A stretch of DNA of 25,529 nucleotides, from assembly GCA_964502995.1 (NCBI GenBank), contig CAZCZB010000041.1, positions 1 to 25,529 on the forward strand. The letters run 5' to 3'. This DNA is from Bin87 sp964502995. GTDB taxonomy: Bacteria > Chloroflexota > Dehalococcoidia > Lucifugimonadales > UBA3495. How positions within the stretch are numbered: position 1 is the stretch's first letter; every line of letters starts with the position of its first letter. Made by a program: the position numbers and the translations under genes. Positions 14,348 to 23,912 of this stretch are shown piece after piece. The notes beneath the pieces were generated by a model, which was not told where the DNA came from, ran no database searches, and saw nothing but the letters and a program-made list of their open reading frames with translations.

Positions 14348-15412
14348 ATGGATGTCGGAATGATGATGATCTTCTCCAGCTACGGCTGGGATGAAGGCTC
14401 GGACGGCCTCATGTGGGAGGAGGAACTGCGCCTCGCCGAAATCGCCGCCGATTCGGGGTTCGATAGCCTGTGGTCTGCTGAGCACCATTTCAACGATTAC
14501 TCCTTCGTGCCCGACAACATCCAGCTGATGACCCACGTCGCGGCCAAACACCCCAATATCGACGTCGGAACCGCCGCCGTGATCCTGCCCTGGCACAACC
14601 CCCTGCGCGTGGCCGAAAACGCCGCCGTCCTCGATATGCTGAGCGGCGGCCGGCTCCGGTTGGGATTCGGACGCGGCCTGGCGCGGCGGGAGTTCGCAAC
14701 CTTCGGCATCAGCATGGACGAGTCCCGCGAGCGTTTCGACGAGGCCGCGCCCATGATCGTGGACGCGCTCAAAACCGGCTTCATCGAGGGCGACGGCCCG
14801 CATTACCCGCAGGCCCGCACCGAGATCCGGCCCCGTCCACAGCACTCCTTCGACGGGCGTATCTACTGCGTCGCCGCCAGCGATGATTCGGTGATGTCCG
14901 CCGCCAAACTGGGCGCCCACATCATCATGTTCGCCGACCGGCCCTGGGATATGCGGATGCCAGGCATCGAGCGGGGCCGCGCCCTGCACCGCGAGTTCCA
15001 CGGCACCGAGCCGCCGTCGTTGATGCTCACCGAGTTCGTCGTGTGCGGAGCCGACCTGGAACAGTGCGAAGGAGAGGCGCGCCAATACCAGGGCAAGTTC
15101 GTGGAGAGCAACTTCTACCACTACGAATTTCTCGGCGACCACTTCGGCTCCGTGAAAGGCTACGACGCCTACCAGCAGAAGGCCGAAATCGCCCGTTCCG
15201 CCGGCCTGGACGGCGCCGTGGAAGGATTCATGAAAGCGGCCAGCTGGGGCACCCCCGACAAGATACTGCGGGGCCTGGAAGAACGCCGCGACCTGCTGGG
15301 CGAGTTTGAACTGAACGTCGCATTCCGGTTCGGCGGCACGCCCATGTCCGTCGCGGAGCGCAGCCTGAAAATGTTCGCCAAAGAGGTGTTGCCGGTGCTG
15401 AAGTCGTGGTAG
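14348..15412 (+). CDS. LLM class flavin-dependent oxidoreductase (luciferase-like monooxygenase)
   Basis: 354 aa, the usual length for bacterial luciferase-like TIM-barrel oxidoreductases. Markers: EELRLAEIAADSGFDSLWSA and EHHFNDY (the E-H-H segment at the flavin pocket), DVGTAAVILPWHNPLRVAEN, AVLDMLSGGRLRLGFGRGLA (F/Y-G-x-G-R-G motif), and RPQHSFDGRIYCVAASDDSV. These enzymes use FMNH2 or F420 and O2 to oxidise organic substrates; the cofactor preference cannot be decided. The long EQCEGEARQYQGKFVESNFY helix and KGYDAYQQKAEIA match catabolic members. ATG follows AAGGAG. A flavin reductase is not present nearby. RidA follows 39 bases downstream and may be in the same transcript. Confidence 0.93.
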   Translation: MDVGMMMIFSSYGWDEGSDGLMWEEELRLAEIAADSGFDSLWSAEHHFNDYSFVPDNIQLMTHVAAKHPNIDVGTAAVILPWHNPLRVAENAAVLDMLSGGRLRLGFGRGLARREFATFGISMDESRERFDEAAPMIVDALKTGFIEGDGPHYPQARTEIRPRPQHSFDGRIYCVAASDDSVMSAAKLGAHIIMFADRPWDMRMPGIERGRALHREFHGTEPPSLMLTEFVVCGADLEQCEGEARQYQGKFVESNFYHYEFLGDHFGSVKGYDAYQQKAEIARSAGLDGAVEGFMKAASWGTPDKILRGLEERRDLLGEFELNVAFRFGGTPMSVAERSLKMFAKEVLPVLKSW

Positions 15413-15451
15413 CATCCGCGCCCATACATTGACCCGAAAAGGAGCATCCCC

Positions 15452-15922
15452 ATGTCAGAAATCGAAAACAAGCTTAAGGAAATGGGTTACGAACTGCCGC
15501 CGCCCCGCGCGCCCGGAGCCGGCAACATCATCCCCTACGTCCGCACCGGCAACCTGGTGTTCCTCTCCGGAACCGGCCCGGGGCTGCCCGGCGGCGGCCT
15601 GCTGCACACCGGCAAGCTGGGCGCCGACCTGACCGTGGAGGAGGGTTACGACTGCGCCCGGCAGACCGCGCTGAACCTGCTCACCACCCTCAAATCCGCC
15701 ATCGGCGACCTGGACAAGGTGACGCACATCGTCAAATTGCTGTGCATGGTCAACTCCGCGCCCGACTTTGAGAGCCCGCCGCTGGTGGCCAACGGCGCGT
15801 CCGACCTGCTGGTCAACCTCTACGGCGACCGGGGCCGTCACGCCCGCTCCGCCGTCGGCATGGCCACCCTACCCGGCGGCATGCCCATCGAAATCGAAAT
15901 GATCGTAGAGGTCGAGGACTAA
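15452..15922 (+). CDS. RidA family protein (reactive imine deaminase-like)
   Basis: 156 aa, the longer RidA subtype with an N-terminal helix (EIENKLKEMGYELPPP). The family core is clear: YVRTGNLVFLSGTGPGLPGG, an alpha helix with ARQTALNLLTTLKSAIGDLD, VTHIVKLLCMVNSAPDF, and the C-terminal R-S-A-V-G-M-A-T-LPGGMPIEIEMIVE. The Arg before SAVG is the position that binds the carboxylate in RidA enzymes. They hydrolyse enamines/imines released by PLP enzymes or act in catabolism of N-compounds; trimers by family analogy. AAAAGGAG precedes the ATG. Neighbour of the flavin monooxygenase, a pairing known from pyrimidine-type catabolic operons, though no other members are here. Confidence 0.9.
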   Translation: MSEIENKLKEMGYELPPPRAPGAGNIIPYVRTGNLVFLSGTGPGLPGGGLLHTGKLGADLTVEEGYDCARQTALNLLTTLKSAIGDLDKVTHIVKLLCMVNSAPDFESPPLVANGASDLLVNLYGDRGRHARSAVGMATLPGGMPIEIEMIVEVED

Positions 15923-15958
15923 CCCAACCGAATCCTGTGGGCATAGCAACCCCAAGAT

Positions 15959-16249
15959 GTAGGGGCGAATAATCATTCGCCCCGTCGCAATGCGCTCACA
16001 ACCCATAGGGGCAGGTCTCAGACCTGCCCCTACACCGTGCCCGGACCGATCGTCGTACACCCCCAACCGCCGCCCCGACGTAGGGGCGAATAATCATTCG
16101 CCCGACCGCAAGGCCTCCCACAACCCGCAGGGGCAGGTCTCAAACCTGCCCCTACACCGTGCCCGGACCGATCGTCGTACACCCCCAACCACCTGCAATC
16201 GTTAGCCGCCAACCGCCGCCCCGACGTGGGGCGAATAATCATTCGCCCC
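15959..16249. repeat. Tandem array of two alternating palindromes, about 121-bp period
   Basis: Order: GAATAATCATTC palindrome (15959-15983), AGGTCTCAGACCT palindrome (16006-16032), first type (16080-16103), AGGTCTCAAACCT palindrome (16129-16153), first type (16226-16249). The linker ACCGTGCCCGGACCGATCGT and what follows it is repeated exactly at 16033 and 16155. The second unit has a short extra segment near 16190. The 511-base gap 15923-16433 holds only this array and the dnaN promoter. Confidence 0.92.
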
Positions 16250-16380
16250 CGCCGCAGGGCGTGCGATCCTCGACCATCCCGTTTATCCTTCGCGCCTCTG
16301 CGTTTTCGATTCGACCCGAACCGACCAACGACCCGAACGTCCGTCTCGCCGTCGATTCAGGCCGGTAAAAACCCCACCCG

Positions 16381-16389
16381 TGATATAAT
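16381..16389 (+). promoter_or_regulatory. Extended -10 promoter for dnaN
   Basis: TG (16381-16382), A, perfect TATAAT (16384-16389). The region at -35 has no good hexamer, as is usual with an extended -10. The start would be near 16396, giving a 38-base leader. Confidence 0.65.
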
Positions 16390-16433
16390 TCGCCAACCCT
16401 AATAATCGATTTTCTCGCTCAGGATAGATACCC

Positions 16434-17597
16434 ATGAAACTCTCGTGCCTCCAGGAAAATCTCGCCCGCGGCCTCGGTGTGGTGGGCCGCGCCGTCGCCA
16501 ACCGCTCCACGTTGCCCATCACCCAGAACGTCATGCTCAGCAGCGACCAGGGGATGCTCCGGCTGTCGGCGACCAACCTCGAAATCGCCATCACCACCTG
16601 GATTGGCGCGATGATTGAGGAAGAGGGCACCATAACCGTCCCCTACCGCCTCGTCTCCGATCTGGTAAGTTCCCTCCCCAGCGACCGCGTCGATCTCGAC
16701 CTGCGCGGTCCCGACCCCGACGATCCCACCGCCGGCGGCGGCAGCGTGCTGCACATATCCTGCGGACGCTCCCGCACCCATATTAATGGCGCATCGTCCG
16801 ACGATTTTCCGCCCATCCCGCAGGTCGATTCCGGCCTGGCCACCAACATCGACCCGTCCGTGCTGCGTTCGGGCATCGGCCTCGTGGCGTTCTCGGCCGC
16901 GTCCGACGAGTCGCGCCCGGTGCTCACCGGCGTGGAACTCAAGCTTGAAGAGTCCAGCCTCGTCATGGCCGCCGCCGACGGCTTCCGGCTCGCCGTGTAC
17001 ACCGGCCAACTGTCCGAACCCGTGGCCGAGGGCCTCAAGGTGATCGTGCCCGCCCGCACCATGCAGGAAGTCCAGCGCCTCGCGTCCGAGCAGAGCGCGC
17101 CCGTGCAGGTGACCCTGTCCCCCGAAAAGGGTCAGGTCATGTTCAAGATGGAGCACGTCGAAATCGTGTCCCAACTGTTGCAGGGCAGCTTCCCCAATTA
17201 CGAGCAACTGATCCCCGAGCGATACGAGACCCGCGTGGTGATGGAACTGGACGACCTCAAGCGCGCCACCCAGTCCGCCGCCGTGTTCGCCCGCGACGGC
17301 AGCAACATCGTCCGCCTGGAAATGACCCCGCAGGAGTCCGGCGAAGGCGGCCAACTGAGGGTGTCCGCCCGCTCCGAGGAGGTCGGCGACAACCTGGACG
17401 AACTGGACATCGAGCAGATGGAGGGCGACGAATCCAAGATCGCCTTCAACGTCCGCTACCTCCAGGAAATCGTCAACGTGCTGGGCCGGGGCAAAGTCGC
17501 CCTGGAAGTCACCAACTCCTCCAGCCCCGGCGTCTTCCGCCCCGCCGACTCCGCCCAATACGTCCACGTAGTAATGCCAATGTACGTCCAGTGGTAG
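16434..17597 (+). CDS. dnaN: DNA polymerase III subunit beta (sliding clamp)
   Basis: 387 aa, near the usual 365-380. The start MKLSCLQENLARGLGVVGRA and NRSTLPITQNVML match the conserved first domain; LRLSATNLEIAITTWIGAMI and GTITVPYRLVSDLVSSLP follow the family closely. Domain 2 shows SAASDESRPVLTGVELKLEE and MAAADGFRLAVYTGQL, domain 3 FPNYEQLIPERYETRVVMEL, and the C-terminus ends in YVHVVMPMYVQW, equivalent to the usual Y-x-x-M-P-x-R. The protein is a dimeric ring that tethers the replicative polymerase. It is not next to dnaA or recF here. Its own extended -10 promoter lies upstream; AGGAT precedes the ATG. Confidence 0.97.
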   Translation: MKLSCLQENLARGLGVVGRAVANRSTLPITQNVMLSSDQGMLRLSATNLEIAITTWIGAMIEEEGTITVPYRLVSDLVSSLPSDRVDLDLRGPDPDDPTAGGGSVLHISCGRSRTHINGASSDDFPPIPQVDSGLATNIDPSVLRSGIGLVAFSAASDESRPVLTGVELKLEESSLVMAAADGFRLAVYTGQLSEPVAEGLKVIVPARTMQEVQRLASEQSAPVQVTLSPEKGQVMFKMEHVEIVSQLLQGSFPNYEQLIPERYETRVVMELDDLKRATQSAAVFARDGSNIVRLEMTPQESGEGGQLRVSARSEEVGDNLDELDIEQMEGDESKIAFNVRYLQEIVNVLGRGKVALEVTNSSSPGVFRPADSAQYVHVVMPMYVQW

Positions 17598-17995
17598 GCA
17601 CTGGCGGGATTGACCTTGGTGCGAAACACCTCTCCAGGCACACAGGCCAGCGCGCCTTCCAAACGCCCCGGACACCTTGGCGTTTTACCAACTGTTAGAT
17701 GACAGAACTTCTGGACGGTCATTGAGCGCAGACCAGGTGTTGGGTTGATGTCTTGCGTCTAACGTGAGAGAACCGGGACGTTTCTGCTTGTGGGACTATC
17801 CTTACCATTGAGCCGAAGGCGCGGTTAACGTGGATGTTCCTAATCGATACAATGGGTTGCTGGCAACGTGCGTGATCATCCTCGGCTCACGCGAGGATGA
17901 TACCGATTTCTACAGTCGTGAAATCGTGGATGACACTAGCCCTGGACAACAGGGGGATACCATCCAATTGAAGAACTGCAAGGAGAAGTGCACCG
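17598..17995. other. Gap between dnaN and the HEPN pair
   Basis: A weak hairpin AAACGCC (17661-17667) / GGCGTTT (17679-17685), with its own T-run inside the stem, could end dnaN transcription. An open frame 17830-18048 from a GTG has no ribosome binding site and overlaps the next gene; it is not called. No clear promoter for the HEPN pair was found. Confidence 0.4.
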
Positions 17996-18286
17996 ATGAC
18001 TACCACGGAAAAGATGCTCCAAGCAGCGGCGCGCGTCGTGAGGAATGAACTGCCCGCATACCTGCCGGGCGATTTGAGAATGAGCGATGTCCGGGCCGAA
18101 TGTCTGCCCGGCCCTGACGACGAGGACTACATCCACGTGAACGTTATCCTGGAAGATGGCAATGCAAGGATTGACGTGAAGAATGTGCTGGAGTGCAACA
18201 GAAAGCTTCGCCCGCTATTCGAGCGCGCCGGCGTGAAGCCTGTCCCTGCAATCTCTTATTCCAGCAGAAGCGAGGTGGCTGGGTGA
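17996..18286 (+). CDS. Small protein coupled to a HEPN gene; possible antitoxin
   Basis: 96 aa of unassigned family. It begins with a helix (TTTEKMLQAAARVVRNELPA) and continues as beta strands DYIHVNVILEDGNARIDVKN, then a helix with NRKLRPLFERAGVKPVPAIS, ending SYSSRSEVAG. AAGGAG lies just before the ATG. The TGA overlaps the GTG start of the HEPN gene, so the two are translated together at a fixed ratio, the classic toxin-antitoxin arrangement with the small protein first. There is no DNA-binding motif that I can see. The antitoxin role is inferred only from order, size and coupling. Confidence 0.8.
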   Translation: MTTTEKMLQAAARVVRNELPAYLPGDLRMSDVRAECLPGPDDEDYIHVNVILEDGNARIDVKNVLECNRKLRPLFERAGVKPVPAISYSSRSEVAG

Positions 18287-18771
18287 CGACGCCTGGGCCC
18301 ATCGACTGGCGGAACCTGATCCAGGCCGGGGAAGATTTGCTCAAGACGCAGGGAGACTCCGGTCCAACCGATGGACACATCCGACGGGCAGTCAGCAACG
18401 CGTATTACGCGATGTTCCACACCTTGGCGAACAGCAATGCCGAAGTTCTCATTGGTTCACCACGCGACGACCTGACAACTGCTGCATGGATACGGGTATA
18501 CCGAGGTCTGGATCACAGCACGGCGAGACGCGCGTTCGCAAACCACAGAGATCATCTATCGGTCGAAGGGGAGCAGTTCGCGAGCACGTTCATCGCCCTT
18601 CAAAAGAGGCGGCACTCGGCCGATTACGACCCCGAAGCCACATTCAATATCCAGGACACCAGTCTTCAGTTGGCAGTAGCAGCTTACGTGTGTGAACAGT
18701 ACCTGAAAGCCCCACAGGCCGAGCGACGTTGCATCGCTGCTCTTACGACAATCGACAGGCGCCGGAACTAA
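18283..18771 (+). CDS. HEPN domain-containing protein
   Basis: 162 aa. The first helices contain the typical HEPN segment HIRRAVSNAYYAMFHTLANS (R35, Y41, Y42, F45, H46), and the third region has FIALQKRRHSADYDP (R110, H111, D114, Y115, D116), a combination frequent in HEPN proteins annotated near nucleotidyltransferases or as toxins. A C-terminal helix with AAYVCEQYLKAPQAERRC follows. The classic R-x4-6-H RNase motif is not obvious, so it may be a non-catalytic or differently built member. GTG is preferred as the start: it overlaps the TGA of the previous gene, while extension upstream would run through that gene. GC content is slightly lower than in dnaN. Confidence 0.85.
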   Translation: MTTPGPIDWRNLIQAGEDLLKTQGDSGPTDGHIRRAVSNAYYAMFHTLANSNAEVLIGSPRDDLTTAAWIRVYRGLDHSTARRAFANHRDHLSVEGEQFASTFIALQKRRHSADYDPEATFNIQDTSLQLAVAAYVCEQYLKAPQAERRCIAALTTIDRRRN

Positions 18772-19222
18772 CCGGCCCGAGGACGGTGCCAAAACCGCAT
18801 CGACGGGACACTCGATCGAGAGTCCCAACCCATGCGCCCAGCACAGCCAAGGCCGTGACGTCCCGCACGCTCAACCATCACAGACGGAAGCCGCCAAAAC
18901 GGGAAGCGACAACGGGGTTGACGCGACCTACGCACGGCTTCAGGCTGAGGCAAGATGCCGGACGACTACTGGTGAAGTGTCGAATGGCACGGCCCCCAAG
19001 AGATATGGATGGCACCCCGATGGTGCGTGATGACGGACACCAGCTCGACGATGACGACCGAGTAAGCGTGGATTGATTTACTTGCCAATGTACGTGCAAT
19101 GCCTCTGACCGTCGCGGCAGCATCGCATAGTTGGTCAACGAAAAGGGATACCTGTTCAACCAACCCGCCCCCCACCCCATCACAGTAACCTGAAAGACCG
19201 GCGAGCGTCTCATTGCGCCCAT

Positions 19223-19253
19223 GCCGGGGCGGGTTTCAAACCCGCTCCCCGGC
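19223..19253. repeat. Palindromic repeat, GGGTTTCAAACCC core
   Basis: Arms GCCGGGG(C) and (T)CCCCGGC around CGGGTTTCAAACCCG. Same core as the copy at 4175 with a changed outer arm. Confidence 0.85.
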
Positions 19254-19412
19254 AACGTACCCGGCCGCCACCAGCACGGGCCCACAATTCTCCGCCTCAC
19301 TCATCCCGACCACACCGCCGGCTCAAACCAAAACCGTTCACGTAAGGGCGACCCTCGTGGTCTCCCCGTCTATTCCACGACCCGACGCCGGTGTCCACCC
19401 GATCGCATCAAC

Positions 19413-19441
19413 GTGGTGGCGGGTTTGAAACCCGCCACCAC
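19413..19441. repeat. Palindromic repeat, GTGGTGGC arm with GGGTTTGAAACCC core
   Basis: A 29-base inverted repeat with the outer arm GTGGTGGC in place of GTAGGGGC. It lies 26 bases beyond the amidohydrolase stop and could form a hairpin at its mRNA end. Confidence 0.85.
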
Positions 19442-19466
19442 CTGTTGCCAAACGACGTTCGTTGGC

Positions 19467-20489
19467 TCACGCCGCGTACTCGATGCCGTACACGCGCACC
19501 GCGTTGTCGTGGAACATGGCCGCCCGCTCGGTGGCCGAGTACGCCGTCGTCATCCGCTTGAAGGCGTTGTACATAACGTGGTACGAGTAGGACACCTTGT
19601 CCGGCGGGAAGTTGCTCTCCAACAGGCAGCGGTCCGGCCCGAACTGCTCAATGCAGTAGTGCATCAACGGCCCCATCGCCTCCGCAAGTTCCTCCGACCC
19701 GATGGGATGCGTGCGCGTGTGCCAGTCGAACCCGTAGCGCGGCTGTCCGACGCCGCCCAGTTTCATCACCACGTTGGGACACTCGGCCAGCTTGGCGATG
19801 CCGTCGCGCCACGCCGGCATCACCTCGTCGTCCCGGTTGGCGTAGGGGCCAACCCGCATCAGCCCGCCGATGTGGTTGGACACGATGGTCAGGTCGGGCA
19901 CGGCGCGGGCGAAGTCCGCCAATTCGGCCAACTGCGGAAAGTACACCACGTTGTCATAGGCCAGGCCCCGGCTGGCCAGAACCTGCGCGCCGGCGCGGAA
20001 CTTGGCGTCCGCCAACTGACCGTCGTAGCTGCGGCTTTCCACCTCGGGATGCCGGTCCCAACTGGTGTTGTGGCGGATGCCGGCGAACCGGTTGGGGCTC
20101 GCCGCCTGCAAAGCGTCCAGCACGCGGGCCACGTCGTCGCCCAGGCTCAGGTTGGCGTGGCCGACGATGGCCGCCGCCGCCTGGCCCGGCCCGTAGAGTC
20201 CGCTGGCGCTGGCCGCCGCCAGACCCTGCACGAACTCCACCTCGCCAACGGGTCGCAGTTCCTCCGGACCGTCGGGACGGTACATCGCCCTCGCCTCCAG
20301 GAACACGGTCGAGCGCACGTTGTGTCCACTGTTGATGTCCGCTGCCAGTTCGTGCAGCAGGTAGCGGTGATAGGGCACCCGGTCCATCCGGAAGTCCCAG
20401 AAATGATGGTGAGCGTCGCAGATGGGCAGGTCGGGTTCCAGGGTTTCCTCGGTGGTCAGGGCCAGCCAGTCATTATCTCCGTACGGCAT
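19467..20489 (-). CDS. Amidohydrolase family protein (Amidohydro_2, TIM-barrel metal hydrolase)
   Basis: 340 aa on the minus strand. The N-terminal metal site H-x-H is in PICDAHHHFWDFRMDRVPYH, typical of the amidohydrolase-2 group that includes lactone hydrolases and non-oxidative decarboxylases. Further barrel strands: GIRHNTSWDRHPEV, LTIVSNHIGGLMRVGPYAN (metal-binding His in S-N-H-I-G), VVMKLGGVGQPRYGFDW, and CLLESNFPPDKVSYSY (the E/D-S-N-F-P segment). The canonical D-x-N/D at that strand appears as LESNFPPD, common in this subgroup. The substrate may be a lactone or an aromatic acid; not decidable. GGAGG precedes the ATG, and an extended -10 sits 30-40 bases upstream. It is transcribed against the TIM-barrel gene beyond the gap. 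Confidence 0.92.
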   Translation of the reverse strand: MPYGDNDWLALTTEETLEPDLPICDAHHHFWDFRMDRVPYHRYLLHELAADINSGHNVRSTVFLEARAMYRPDGPEELRPVGEVEFVQGLAAASASGLYGPGQAAAAIVGHANLSLGDDVARVLDALQAASPNRFAGIRHNTSWDRHPEVESRSYDGQLADAKFRAGAQVLASRGLAYDNVVYFPQLAELADFARAVPDLTIVSNHIGGLMRVGPYANRDDEVMPAWRDGIAKLAECPNVVMKLGGVGQPRYGFDWHTRTHPIGSEELAEAMGPLMHYCIEQFGPDRCLLESNFPPDKVSYSYHVMYNAFKRMTTAYSATERAAMFHDNAVRVYGIEYAA

Positions 20490-20519
20490 ATCAGCGCCTC
20501 CGCAGCCAGGTTGGCGGCC

Positions 20520-20528
20520 ATCCTAGCA
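20520..20528 (-). promoter_or_regulatory. Extended -10 promoter for the amidohydrolase
   Basis: Read on the minus strand: TG, C, TAGGAT. It matches the TGCTAnnnT pattern of other promoters here and lies about 30 bases before the start codon. Confidence 0.4.
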
Positions 20529-20951
20529 CACCGGCTCCCGGCAAACTGCCCTTCACATGTGGGACGAGTCATGCTTCGCCCCTACGCCGGCTCCCTCCGA
20601 TCACTCGTAGGGGCAAGCCTGGTGGTTGCTCTGCCTCTCGGGTGGTCGCCCAGCCTCTCGGGTGTTGCCCAGCCCCAACGACTGCCCCGCCCCGGCAAAT
20701 GGTTCGGCCCACCGCATGGTTGCCCCGCCGCAAGGCGCGCCCCGCGGCGGCGGATGCCGCCTCCCTGCACAGGTGCGTATTCTCGTCCGTAGGGGCGAAT
20801 AATTATTCGCCCCTACCCTCCCGGTACGCCGTAACCCGGACCAACGAACATACCGTTCGCGATTGCACCTCCGCGCCCTCCTGTCCACGACAACCGAAAA
20901 TGCGGTATAGTTTTCGCCGAATCCGGCCGCCGACCCCACGGGAGGGCTACC
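20529..20951. other. Gap with degenerate repeats
   Basis: Between the divergent amidohydrolase and TIM-barrel genes lie decayed GTAGGGGC-type elements (about 20606-20680, with GGGTGGTCGCCC and GGGTGTTGCCC variants) and one perfect palindrome. TATAGT at 20907-20912 is a possible -10 for the next gene without a convincing -35. No gene is supported. Confidence 0.5.
20789..20816. repeat. Perfect 28-bp palindrome, GAATAATTATTC core
   Basis: Arms GTAGGGGC and GCCCCTAC with the core GAATAATTATTC. Every base pairs, including the centre. The copies at 14280, 15959, 16080 and 16226 have CA in place of TA at the centre. Confidence 0.95.
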
Positions 20952-21767
20952 ATGATCTACGGCGCGATAACCAACTCCTGGCGCAACCAGCTCGACGACA
21001 CCGACCTGGGCGACCTCATCGCCGAGGCCCACGACCGCGGCGCCCGCCACATCGAACTGCGGCAGACCTGCCTCGCCGCCGCCGAATCCGGCGAGGGCGA
21101 CGGCTGGCGGCCCAACCTCGCAACCCTGGCCAACGTCGTCCACCGTTTCCCCGATCTCACCTTCGATCTCGCCGTCGCCCTGCCCTGCATCACCACCGAC
21201 ATCGACCCGCAGGGCGGCCTGTACCAGTCCCAACTGGAGGCGGCGCGACTGGTCGGACGCGGCGCTCCCCACCTGCGAACCGTCGATCCCGGCGCGTCCG
21301 ACACCCCGTGGGAAACCGCCGAGGATGTCGCCGAACCCGCCGCCCGCATCGTGCCGCTGGTCCGAGAAGCCGCACGGCAGGGCGTGATATTCTCCATGGA
21401 GAACTCCGGCCAGCCCCTGCGCTCCATGGCCCTGCTGGTCAGCGAGGCCCGCGCCCAACTCACCGACGATGAGGGTCAGCACCTCGGACTCTGCCCGGAT
21501 CCCACCAACCAACTGCGCCGCCATCCCGACAGCAAGCCGTTGGATGAACTGGCCAACCTGCCCCTGGACTACATCAAGATCGTCCATTTCAAACAGGCCC
21601 GCGACGGCGTCGCCATCGGCAGCGTGGACGACGGCGACCTCGACTGCCACGCCATGCGCCGCATCCTGGAGGGCAAGTCCTACGACGGCGCCGCCATCAT
21701 GGAAATCCCTTCGGATGACGACGTGTTCGACAACCTGGCCGCCAGTTTCGCCTACCTCGACGCCTGA
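20952..21767 (+). CDS. TIM-barrel protein, sugar phosphate isomerase/epimerase-like
   Basis: 271 aa resembling the xylose-isomerase-like TIM barrel (AP endonuclease family 2 fold). Strands in order: IYGAITNSWRNQLD, RGARHIELRQTC (the E-L-R metal/substrate strand), LTFDLAVALPC, APHLRTVDPGASDTPWE, GVIFSMENSGQPLRSMALLV (Glu of the S-M-E-N motif as probable metal ligand), LGLCPDPTNQL (Asp), DYIKIVHFKQARDG (His in V-H-F-K), and GAAIMEIPSDDDVFDN (Glu). The E/D/H/E order fits the divalent-metal site of this superfamily. The reaction is not readable: isomerase, epimerase or dehydratase are all possible. A GGGAGGG ribosome binding site precedes the ATG. An intergenic palindrome separates it from argH. 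Confidence 0.88.
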   Translation: MIYGAITNSWRNQLDDTDLGDLIAEAHDRGARHIELRQTCLAAAESGEGDGWRPNLATLANVVHRFPDLTFDLAVALPCITTDIDPQGGLYQSQLEAARLVGRGAPHLRTVDPGASDTPWETAEDVAEPAARIVPLVREAARQGVIFSMENSGQPLRSMALLVSEARAQLTDDEGQHLGLCPDPTNQLRRHPDSKPLDELANLPLDYIKIVHFKQARDGVAIGSVDDGDLDCHAMRRILEGKSYDGAAIMEIPSDDDVFDNLAASFAYLDA

Positions 21768-21789
21768 TATGCCCGATGCCTGATGTGCC

Positions 21790-21811
21790 GGGGCGAATAA
21801 TTATTCGCCCC
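21790..21811. repeat. Perfect palindrome abutting the argH start
   Basis: GGGGC and GCCCC around GAATAATTATTC, 21 bases before the argH ATG. It occupies the place where a ribosome binding site or the usual N-terminal codons would be expected nearby. Confidence 0.9.
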
Positions 21812-21832
21812 TATACCCACGGCGTAATCCCA

Positions 21833-23175
<1,343 letters not shown>

Positions 23176-23179
<4 letters not shown>

Positions 23180-23874
23180 CCTCAACCGCCGCCCACGTCC
23201 AGATCGCCCCCTCGGTGCTTGCCGCCGACTTCGGCCGCCTCGCCCAGCAGGTTCGGGACGTCACCGACGCCGGCGCCGACCTGATCCATGTGGACATAAT
23301 GGACGGCCGTTTCGTCCCCAACATCTCCTTCGGCGAGGTTGTCGTGGACGCCATCCGCACGTCCACCGACCTGCCCCTCAACCTGCACCTGATGGTTCAC
23401 GAGCCCGACCGCCTGCTTCCCGGCCTGGTCAAGGGAATCACCGACCAGGTGCTGGTGCATGCCGAGGCCTGCGCCCACCTGCACCGCACCGTCGGTTACA
23501 TCAAGGAGCAGGGTTGCCAGGTCGGCGTCGCCATCAACCCGGCCACCTCCATCGCCGCCGTGGAGGAAGTGCTGCCCGATCTGGACATCGTGCTGGTGAT
23601 GACAGTGAATCCAGGCTTCGGCGGCCAGTCGTTCATACCGTCTGCCCTGGGCAAACTCCGTCGCCTGTACGACGTGATCCAGGAAAACGGCTATGCGACG
23701 CAGTTGGAAGTTGACGGCGGCGTGAAAGCCGATGCCACGGCCCGCGATTCAGTGTCGGCCGGCGCCGGCATCCTGGTGGCCGGCACCGCAATCTTCAACC
23801 GCGAGCAGTCCGTGGCCGACGCGATGGCCGCCATGCGAGAGAGTGTGGCCGGCCTTAGCCCCGGGAATTCCTAG
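23176..23874 (+). CDS. rpe: Ribulose-phosphate 3-epimerase
   Basis: 232 aa, typical 220-235. Interconverts ribulose 5-phosphate and xylulose 5-phosphate in the pentose phosphate and Calvin pathways. TIM-barrel motifs in order: QIAPSVLAADFGRL, LIHVDIMDGRFVPNISFG (metal His/Asp), LPLNLHLMVHEPDR (second His), VAINPATSIAAVEEVLPDLD, IVLVMTVNPGFGGQSFIPSA (catalytic region and phosphate loop), and QLEVDGGVKADA (Asp). ATG overlaps the argH stop (ATGA), with GGGAGG 11 bases upstream, so it is coupled to argH. This gene pairing has no obvious metabolic logic. Confidence 0.96.
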
Positions 23875-23912
23875 GCGCGACTTATCATTCCCCCACCGAC
23901 CGGCACAGGCGG

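Larger units (their letters stand above)
18772..19466. other. 695-base gap with palindromes, no supported gene
   Basis: Directly after the HEPN gene lies a 22-base near-palindrome GGGACACTCGATCGAGAGTC (18805-18826, one mismatched pair), perhaps a terminator-like or operator structure. An open frame to 19076 ends in an Asp-rich tail with no recognisable family; it could be debris. Two intergenic palindromes close the stretch. Confidence 0.45.

Noticed and set aside
15959..16249. CRISPR array
   Set aside because: Two alternating palindromes with repeated linkers; no unique spacers.
17661..17685. Terminator after dnaN
   Set aside because: Only 7 pairs with an 11-base loop and no T-run beyond the stem; mentioned in the gap entry only.
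17830..18048. 72-codon frame before the HEPN pair
   Set aside because: GTG start without ribosome binding site; overlaps the better supported gene at 17996.
18729..19076. 115-codon frame after the HEPN gene
   Set aside because: Overlaps the HEPN 3' end, Arg/Pro-rich, no ribosome binding site; possibly debris.
19221..20792. 523-codon plus-strand frame opposite the amidohydrolase
   Set aside because: Runs through repeats and against a clear metal hydrolase; no ribosome binding site.
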